From contig JADLSH010000358.1 in the NCBI GenBank assembly GCA_016169945.1, forward strand, positions 5,055,001-5,119,000: a stretch of DNA of 64,000 bases, read 5' to 3'. The notes under the pieces are model-generated. The model saw only the letters and a list, made by a program, of their open reading frames with translations. It was not told where the DNA came from and ran no database searches. A program made the translations under genes and the position numbers. The stretch comes from Trachythela sp. YZ-2020 (Eukaryota > Cnidaria > Anthozoa > Malacalcyonacea > Clavulariidae). Positions 55,490 through 64,000 of the stretch are shown piece after piece (position 1 is the first letter of the stretch; each line of letters starts with the position of its first letter).

Positions 55490-58210
55490 GATGTTGTTGT
55501 AATGTTAGTGAGAATTCTTTTAGTGGATGCTCTTGTGCCAGAAAGATGTAGTCATCTTTTGCTAGCAGATTAAGAAGATGTAGTCATTTTTGCTTAATCA
55601 TGCAGTTGAATCTAGAAGGCCAATCATAATTATTGCACAGCAACTGAGCAACTTAAATCTCAATGCGCAATGATATATATAACTTGAAATATTAAGTTAT
55701 TTGTAAATTTATATTATATATGCGGCCTTTGTATAAAAGAGTCAGCATGAAATAACGCGCGTACCCACATCATGTAAATGCTGTATGTAATTTTAGTGAG
55801 AATTCTTTTAGTGGATGCTCTTGTGCCAGAAAGATGTAGTCATCTTTTGCTGGCAGATTAAGAAGATGTAGTCATCTTTGCTTAATCAGTTGAATCTAGA
55901 AGGCCAATCACAATTATTGCACAGCAACTTAAATCTCAATGCGCAATGATATATATCTTGAAATATTAAGTTATTTGGAAATTTATATGAAAAATATGCG
56001 GCCTTTGTATAAAAGAGTCAGCATGAAATAACGCGCATTTATTATACAACTGTGTTAAAAAGTACAATAACGCTAGCGATATTTGACAAATATGAAGCGA
56101 TATTTTGCTTGGTTATTAAGAAAAGTAGAAAACGGGTTTGACTTCTCAATAAAAATACTTTATAAAGCAGGTCTTATAATAAATAGCAACTTAGATGTTG
56201 GGTATGGTATATATCGCTGTACATTTTTACTCGTGTTTGTATTTGGAAATCGTTGACTATGCCACAAAATATACGGCGATACTTCGTATAAAATATACTA
56301 ATATCTAATAAGATATATATCCACATCATGTAAATGCTGTATGTAATTTTAGTGAGAATTCTTTTAGTGGATGCTCTTGTGTCAGAAAGATGTATAGTCA
56401 TCTTTTGCTTGCAGATTAAGAAGATGTAGTCATCTTTGCTTAATCAGTTGAATCTAGAAGGCCAATCACAATTATTGCACAGCAACTTAAATCTCAATGC
56501 GCAGTGATATATATCTTGAAATATTAAGTTATTTGGAAATTTATATTAAATATATGCGGCCTTTCATATATAAAAGAGTCAGCATTAAATAACGGCGTAC
56601 CCACATGTAAATGCTGTATGTAATTTTAGTGAGAATTCTTTTAGTGGATGCTCTTGTGCCAGAAAGATGTAGTCATCTTTTGCTGGCAGATTAAGAAGAT
56701 GTAGTCATCTTTGCTTAATCAGTTGAATCTAGAAGGCCAATCATAATTATTGCACAGCAACTTAAATCTCAATGCGCAGTGATATATATCTTGAAATATT
56801 AAGTTATTTGGAAATTTATATGAAAAATATGCGGCCTTTGTATAAAAGAATCAGCATGAAATAACGCGCGTATCCACATCATGTAAATGCTGTATGTAAT
56901 TTTAGTCGGAGAATTCTTTTAGTGGATGCTCTTGTGTCAGAAAGATGTAGTCATCTTTTGCTGGCAGATTAAGAAGATGTAGTCATCTTTGCTTAATCAG
57001 TTGAATCTAGAAGGCCAATCACAATTATTGCACAGCAACTTAAATCTCAATGCGCAGTGATATATATCTTGAAATATTAAGTTATTTGGAAATTTATATT
57101 AAATATATGCGGCCTTTCATATATAAAAGAGTCAGCATTACATAACGGCGTACCCACATGTAAATGCTGTATGTAATTTTAGTGAGAATTCTTTTAGTGG
57201 ATGCTCTTGTGCCAGAAAGATGAAGTCATCTTTTGCTGGCAGATTAAGAAGATGTAGTCATCTTTGCTTAATCAGTTGAATCTAGAATGCCAATCATAAT
57301 TATTGCACAGCAACTTAAATCTCAATGCGCAATGATATATATCTTGAAATATTAAGTTATTTGGAAATTTATATGAAAAATATGCGGCCTTTGTATAAAA
57401 GAGTCAGCATGAAATAACGCGCGTATCCACATCATGTAAATGCTGTATGTAATTTTAGTGAGAATTCTTTTAGTGGATGCTCTTGTGCCAGAAAGATGTA
57501 GTCATCTTTTGCTGGCAGATTAAGAAGATGTAGTCATCTTTGCTTAATCAGTTGAATCTAGAAGGCCAATCACAATTATTGCACAGCAACTTAAATCTCA
57601 ATGCGCAGTGATATATATCTTGAAATATTAAGTTATTTGGAAATTTATATTAAATATATGCGGCCTTTCATGTATAAAAGAGTCAGCATTAAATAACGGC
57701 GTACCCACATATAAATGCTGTATGTAATTTTAGTGAGAATTCTTTTAGTGGATGCTCTTGTGCCAGAAAGATGTAGTCATCTTTTGCTGGCAGATTAAGA
57801 AGATGTAGTCATCTTTGCTTGGTCAGTTGAATCTAGAAGGCCAATCATAATTATTACACAGCAACTTAAATCTCAATGCGCAGTGATATATATATCTTGA
57901 AATATTAAGTTATTTGGAAATTTATATGAAAAATATGCGGCCTTTGTATAAAAGAATCAGCATGAAATAACGCGCGTATCCACATCATGTAAATGCTGTA
58001 TGTAATTTTAGTCGGAGAATTATTTTAGTGGATGCTCTTGTGTCAGAAAGATGTAGTCATCTTTTGCTGGCAGATTAAGAAGATGTAGTCATCTTTGCTT
58101 AATCAGTTGAAGCTAGGATGCCAATCGTAATTATTGCACAGCAACTTGAATCTCAATGCGCAATGATATAACTCTTGAAACGCTAAGTTATTCGTAAATT
58201 TATATCCAAG
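55490..58210. repeat. tandem satellite, ~277-bp units in dimeric higher-order form
   Basis: Nine units, marked by GAGAATTCTTTTAGTGGATG at 55510, 55798, 56354, 56631, 56909, 57184, 57460, 57735 and 58015. Spacing is 275-288 bp except one double step (556). Units after 56354 alternate between two variants: one ends TTTGTATAAAAGA then TAACGCGCGTATCC, the other CATATATAAAAGAGTC then TAACGGCGTACCC. Each unit carries two hairpins sharing the core AAGATGTAGTCATCTT (TGCCAG/CTGGCA and TTAAG/CTTAA stems), a CCAAT motif and a TATAAAAG motif. No ORF. Confidence 0.9.
56036..56321. other. unique insert inside the satellite
   Basis: About 286 bases with no similarity to the satellite lie between units two and three. 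Its length almost equals one unit, so the 2x spacing is preserved. Contains several TATCGC/GCGATA motifs. Origin unknown. Confidence 0.6.
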
Positions 58211-59281
58211 TAAATAACGCGCACATTGTAGTACAGTTGGTAATGCAGAGAAGATGTCTACAATAATGTCAATGAGTAATGAAAACGAGCGCTACATGGT
58301 TCTAGCGCTGCCGAAATTCCAGGTGCGTGAACCAAAAAATGGTGTTGACGGAGGAAAACATTTGATGCCCCGTCTTATGTAAAATAAAGATCATTAATAA
58401 TCTTTAATAACCATATCAAATTGCTTTTCCCTGTATGCATTTTTAATCAATAACCTGTTAATAACTGATCAGGACCGGGGTACCTGCTGCGAACTAGTGA
58501 GAATAATTACCGATTAATTGATGACAGTTTTTCGCATCATATTTAATGAGATAATGTACTCTCATTTCCGGATTTTGCGCCTTGAAGGCGCAAAAGTTGC
58601 ATATTTTTGGCCGTGCGGATCCTCATGGTACAAAGCAGATAATAAACATTTTCCTTGCTACTAAGAACAATTCAAATTCAAACTTGTTATATGCATGTTA
58701 ATAATATTATAATGGCATTTATTATATGGCAAGTGCTTGTTTTGGTGAATCTCGCAATCTGATTGGTCACTGACGAGGCAAGATTTTCCCGTATTGCCCA
58801 CGGGCAATACGGTATTCTTATTGCCCTGCGACGACTTGAACACATTTCAAACCAATAAAAGCATTAAAAAATCCTTAAAAATAATTTAAAACAATGAAAA
58901 ATAAACGGAAAATACGGAAAAGGGATAACTACAAGGGATAAAATCAAGTTTTGTTGGCTCAAGTCGAAATATTAAGGTAAATTTTACGATGTTTTTTAAC
59001 TAAAACAGTCAAGAATATTTTTGTTTTTTCGAACATGCAAAGTTGTTTTTGTCCTTGATCCGATAGCTCAATATCACCATATTTTCTATTAATTTTATAT
59101 TTTATTCTATAAATGGTACTGTAGAGTAGTTTTACTAAGCTAAGATTTCGTATCATTGAAATTATTTTGACATTTGAAAATGACCGGCTTTGAGTTTCGG
59201 ACTTTGTACTTTGCCCTTGCGTGACCAATTTTTGGCAAAATGAATTGTTTTTTGTTGTCTGAAATGCCATATAATAAACAA
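58211..59281. other. spacer, nothing recognised
   Basis: A short perfect hairpin TTGCGCCTTGAAGGCGCAA at about 58575-58593 and an inverted GTATTGCCC...GGGCAATAC at about 58793-58811. No gene. Confidence 0.4.
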
Positions 59282-59428
59282 CTTACTAACTTCGACTGTT
59301 CGGTCTGTACGGTAAAATATCAAGCCTCGGTCTTGCTGTATTGACCTCGCTATCGCTCGGTCAATACAGCAAGACCTCACTCCTCAGCTTGATATTTTAC
59401 CGTACAGACCTCACGCTCAGTTAGTAAG
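59282..59428. repeat. near-perfect hairpin
   Basis: CTTACTAACTTCGACTGTTC is mirrored to 59428. Arms of about 65 bases, loop region GACCTCGCTATCGCTCGGTC. Same design as 25382-25512 and 63301-63464. Confidence 0.75.
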
Positions 59429-61024
59429 TAGTAAATAGTATGTAAGTAATCTGGAACATTTACAAAACTGGTGAATAACAGGAACATACAAACTATAAAA
59501 GCAATGATCGAGGAACTATTAGTATTATCTAATTTAATAATACACAAGTTGGAATGTAAGCGTAAGGGAAGTTGTGTACGTTGGTATGCTAAAAAGGCAG
59601 CATTTACTACATTTTAGGTAACCTAGTGGCAGGGCCGTAGCTAACCCCTGATGGTTGGGGGGGGGGGGGGGTGCAGATGAAAAATTTCCGAGTGGATCTC
59701 TAAATTTCCGAATAACATTGTTCCGAATGTATTTTATATGGATGTTCAAAATCATTAGTTTACAAGTGATTACTAGTACTGAATCCTCAGTTAACATAGC
59801 GTACGTATAAAAAATGTCAGTTGCACAATAAGGCAATACGCATACAGACCTCTAATTAAGACAATCCTGAAAATTTAAGGTTCCTGAAATGGTATTTTCT
59901 GCATTCTGGGTGAACGTTTTATAGCATTCAGAGTTAAGTTATACCCATCGTAAAATACACAATTTAGACTGAACATTTCAGCACTATAAAGTCTACATAA
60001 AATATTGGAAATTGTTATATTTTTCATTTTGGCGACAGTAGTAGGAACGTTTATGCCTCATGGCCTCAGTGTATGCATAATTTAATTTTGTCGGGAAAAT
60101 GCGATTTTTATAATTTCGTCTCTGATTCTGCTGCAGCATCTATTAAGTTTTTTATGCTAAATAATTGATTTATTCATCTTTGACAAAAATATCAGACTTG
60201 ATTAGAATGATCGCGTTGGAAAGAGTTTTATAAGCTCATCAACATCACTTTTCGTTGGGCAGTTAAATGGCTGTAGAACGGTTGAAACGGTTAACACATT
60301 TAATTACTGTGACGGTTAGCAAACCCTAACATCTTGGAATTGGCTGTTAAATCTTTATGTCAGTTGGACATGTTAGCACTGAAAGCTGTTTTTATTAATT
60401 AATAAGTACGGTAAACACGCAAACAAAGGTTGTTCACTCTCAACGTAATCGTGGTTGACTGGTTATAAACATATTAACGTGTTCTGATCAAACAGTAATG
60501 CTCTGTTCAGACGTATGAGGTATTAAGCATAAGCTCAAGTCTCAAGATTGGTACCAAAACAAAGGGATGATTTTCCTCCTGGACTTCCCAAGGCAAGAAA
60601 ATAACAAAGAATCAATTCCTTTGTGCCGTCTTTTGTTCAGCTCTTGTGCTCTGTCGCTGCTTATTCGTCTTATGTCGCATGCTTCACCGCATTTCTTTGT
60701 TTTGCCTTTTGTTTCCCCTTATGCTTATCACACTTGTGGACCAAACTTTGAACGTGCATGTGCATAGCATAAACAATAGAACGACGCGCTATGGTTAACA
60801 CTCTCCCGGATATGCCAGGTGAACCGTGGAAGGATTACCTAACCTTAATGATATTCTTAACATTATCATAGTCAGGGAAATTGGGAATAGGCCCTTTGCA
60901 GCTGGGCTGCATCTAGTGGGTGGATAGCTCTTTTGCTTTTTACCTTGTTTTGAAAATACCGAAATGTATATTCAGTTTCTTTATCAGTTTATATTTGCTG
61001 CAAAAATGCCCCTACTCCCAAAAT
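59429..61024. other. spacer, no gene seen
   Basis: Contains CAGGGCCGTAGCTA followed by a 14-base G run at 59633-59672, which looks like a single hAT-type end with no partner found. The ORF at 60567-60767 has no family character. Confidence 0.35.
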
Positions 61025-61623
61025 TGTTTATCCCCGAGCCGGCGCGAAGCGCCGTGCGAGGGTACTAATTCCGCTCGGATATTTACACCCGGGTATGTGA
61101 AAACATAGCGGAATCCAAAGTCGTCCGCCGCGATGCCATGGACGGTTCAGGTTTTCTACGTTATACGCATGCGCGAGTTCAGGTCGAGAGAAACATACGG
61201 ATAAACATTTTTAAAAAGATTTACGGATAAAGATTTTGTTATGCATAAAAAACGATTCAGTTTTAATACTCGGGCTATTGGAAAAACATACCGATAAATA
61301 GAGTCTTACTTCAAAAAGAGTCTTGAAAAAAATGCACTTTTGAAGTGTTTTGAACGGGTAAGTGTCTATTTTGCATATTTTAGTTTGTGGATTTGCAAAA
61401 GCGTATGTCACTCTTGACTCTGTGAGGTTATTATAATATCGAGTAAACCTAAAAGGTATTTTAGGAAGTTTAAATTTGAATTTTGAAGAAACAACGTAAT
61501 GTCAAAAACTTCATTTGAAAGATAAATTTAAGAAAAATTTTCTGAAAATTTTTGACGTTTTTGTGAAATGTCTAAGGTTAAATTTTACAGCAACCAAAGC
61601 TAAAAGAGTACGTAATAACATAT
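61025..61623 (-). repeat. 600-bp dispersed repeat, copy 2
   Basis: Inverse match of 32231-32849, with the GC-rich end at 61030-61055 and TACGTAATAACATAT at the other end. Some indels between the copies (for example around 61510-61560). Confidence 0.7.
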
Positions 61624-63300
61624 CTACAAAGTACAAATATTTATATCACTATTTTATTATTTTGTACGAAAAAAGGGAAAAAATTGTGTGTTGCTATGAT
61701 TACAATGATTGACTGAATACTTCATGTTACAATAAATTTTGGGAAGTATAATTCCTGAGTTCGAATAGGCGAGGGGATTCTGCATGAGTGTATTTCTAGT
61801 ATTATGCTTTTATGGTGTCCATTCAAACAGCTGTAGACACAGTAGACATGCACATGTACCTAGTGGGTACCTATTTTTTGTATTGGAGTAATTGGACAAC
61901 TTTAAATAACACGAAAGTAATTAGACCACCTTAAATAACATGACGGAAAGTGTATTAAGTGGTGTTTCAGTAAAATTACGAAATTTTGGTTTTGATTAGA
62001 AAATGGCAATATTTCAAATGGTCACGTGGCCAATATAAAAGTTTCATGCATGTACAGAATCTTCTTCAAACACAATATTTTACACGTAAACCTCAAGGAA
62101 TACGTGTAGCAAACGGTTTGATATTTTTCATGTCAAATTTTAGGAAGAACGGTGACTTTTCATAGTATTTAAACTGTATTTTGTTTTTGCCGCCATGTTG
62201 GATGACAAATTCAAGTAATAAGCATACTAGATCATTTAGTTAGAGGAAGAAAGAATTGCATTAATAACACGAATAACATAATTTTAACGAACCTTACCAT
62301 TCTAACGAATCTGTAGATGATACGTACGAATTGTATGGATACGAATTGTATGGATACATTTGGCCCTTTGATAATCTTAGTGAAATAAATGATAACGTCA
62401 CTAATAAGTTCGGGAAGTATTACATTACTATGAATGTCTTTGTTTACCATTCAATCGATTCGTACGAAACAAAACTGTATTCGCGGATCGATAAGAGACG
62501 AGAGTATTTCACAAGAATGATATTATATATTTTTAAATATTTTTATATATTTAAATAATTATTATATATTATTAAATATTTTTATATATTTGAATAATTA
62601 TTATATATTATTATACAGGTTAGACATACAAAATAAAAAATATCAGTTGGAAAAACCCTTAATGAACGAAACAACTGTAAAAGCGAATCTCACCTTTGGC
62701 AAGGGCAACCAGCAAGAGATGAATACAAATGTTCGTAGCAATTTTCGCACTGAAGCGGCTCATTCTTTCCAAATCCTGCAATGATTAGTAAAGTTCGTGA
62801 GTTCACGGCAACCTAGCTGGTCTATTATCAGCATTGTTGAATATAATCCACGATGAAATTGCTATCATTACCCAACGTACGTTTTGACAGAGACCTTGCG
62901 TATAGTGTATCCAGTTAGTTAGACGTGCTCCATATCGGAAGTTTTTTACATGGGCGCCGCATAAACATTTTATAATTTGGATTAAAACGTCGGGGTCCAA
63001 TTACCAAACTGACCATGAACTTGCTGTATAGGAAACGATTTTGTAATATTCACGAGGAAAAGACATCCGTTTTTAACTTTTAATTAACAAAAATGATGTA
63101 AGTTTCACTTTTTTCTTCCTATCTAGTGATGAGAGTTAAGACATTATAGTGATAGTTACTTTCAAGGATATTCTTTTCTGTTTAGTATAAACTTTATGTT
63201 GAACTGCAAATCTGCAATCACTGACAAAATGTTATGACACCGGTTACTCCTACTTAGTGATTACGTTATTCGCGGGAGTGTGCGTCTGCACCGCAGGCTA
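61624..63300. other. spacer with AT-rich tandem repeat
   Basis: TACGAATTGTATGGA is tandemly doubled at about 62325-62355. At 62520-62622 a roughly 60-base AT unit (AATAATTATTATATATTATT) occurs twice. No gene. Confidence 0.45.
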
Positions 63301-63464
63301 TAATAAACAATTATTGGATCGGATGCTGAGCATGATATCAAGAATTATTCAGACCGAGGTCAATGTTATCTGCCAAAGCGAAGCTGAGGCGGATAACATT
63401 GACCGAGGTCTGAATAATTCTTGATATTATGCGTAAGCCGAATCCAATAATTGTTTTATTATAG
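63301..63464. repeat. near-perfect hairpin
   Basis: AATAAACAATTATTGGATCG is mirrored to 63464, and GACCGAGGTCAATGTTATC pairs with its complement. The loop contains AGCGAAGCTGAGG. Confidence 0.75.
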
Positions 63465-64000
63465 CTACATTAAAAAGACAAAAACCTGACAAGTAGGGCA
63501 AGACTTGCGGCCGGTGGGAATGATGCAAAAACACATAATTTAACATTTAGTAAAACAATAAATACTTGTTGAAGATGGTTTTGTATTGTTTCGTGGCCTT
63601 TTTGGTGCAATCACTGACTTTATCTGACAATAATTTGGACAATTTCTCTTCGTTTGTATCGGCAAATTTACAAGAAGCCATTTTGTTTTGGCTTTCAAAA
63701 TTTCACGGACTTTTAAATGGCTTTTATACAAGCTGCCGACCGCGCTGGGCCTGGGCTCGTTTTTGGATCGAAGTTCGATCCAAAAAAAATGTTATTCCAT
63801 GCTGATGACGTCACCAGCGGAAGTAACATGAGAACTACCGGATATTGAGAATTATCCGGGGCTTTTTGACCAATCAGAAACGAGAATAGATTTTGAATAT
63901 ACAATAATTACTATTAGTATAAATTTTGCATACGAAATGAGCTTTCCTGCGTTCTGATTGGTTATTGCACTAGTAAATCTGAGGCATTATTTACTAGCCT
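63465..64000. other. spacer, nothing recognised
   Basis: Includes a short palindrome TTTTTGGATCGAAGTTCGATCC near 63760. The overlapping ORFs on both strands here have no family character. Confidence 0.35.

Noticed and set aside
55490..58210. CRISPR-like array
   Set aside because: The units are contiguous 277-bp tandem repeats without unique spacers, in a eukaryotic genome.
59633..59672. hAT end CAGGGCCGTAGCTA with a G run
   Set aside because: Only one end is visible; without a partner and TSD it is not a defined element.
1..64000. Endogenous viral sequences or toxin genes
   Set aside because: No viral structural or replication protein and no toxin-like precursor was recognised in any frame; the RT and GIY-YIG fragments belong to LINE and Penelope elements.

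Overview
The window is metazoan nuclear DNA: AT-rich, with split genes (GT-AG introns, mostly GTAAGT-type donors), no operons, and dense non-LTR, Penelope-like and DNA-transposon remains. The protein families (scavenger-receptor cysteine-rich arrays, an LGR-type 7TM receptor, a PAN-like fragment, a CR1/Jockey-type LINE, an integrase-like transposase fragment) fit an invertebrate, most likely a cnidarian. That assignment is inferred from family character, not from a database match.

The main gene lies on the minus strand between 20301 and 5126. I could assemble 18 exons by eye: a signal-peptide exon, nine SRCR-domain exons with one 36-nt linker exon between the first two, an LRR N-terminal cap exon, five single-LRR exons, and one terminal exon holding the LGR cysteine hinge plus a complete rhodopsin-type 7TM domain. 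Every junction up to the LRR cap is phase 1, every junction from the cap to the hinge is phase 2, and the joined exons total 4368 nt, an exact multiple of three (about 1455 residues). The predicted product is an SRCR(x9)-LRR-7TM receptor, in effect a relaxin-receptor/GRL101-like GPCR with a scavenger-receptor-type ectodomain. This is the most interesting object in the window.

Upstream of it on the same strand (47566 to 36100) is a partial tandem paralogue. It has SRCR1, the linker and SRCR2-8 in the same order and with nearly the same exon lengths, all open. No signal exon, SRCR9, LRR or 7TM exons are visible for it, and its last exon ends in a different phase. It may be a decaying copy or may encode an SRCR-only protein.

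The introns and spacers are filled with foldback and short inverted-repeat transposons, many with readable target-site duplications: hAT (8-9 bp), PIF/Harbinger-like (TAA/TTA), piggyBac-like (TTAA), mariner-like (TA) and a Mutator-like palindrome (9 bp). Other items are a frameshifted CR1-like LINE at 51.5-54.7 kb, a second LINE relic at 33.5-34.2 kb, a Penelope GIY-YIG fragment at 34.7-35.2 kb, and a dimeric about 277-bp tandem satellite at 55.5-58.2 kb whose units each carry two hairpins. One hAT element at 41.7-43.2 kb carries a 78-codon plus-strand ORF of unknown function behind a promoter-like tract. No rRNA, CRISPR array or intact tRNA was seen.
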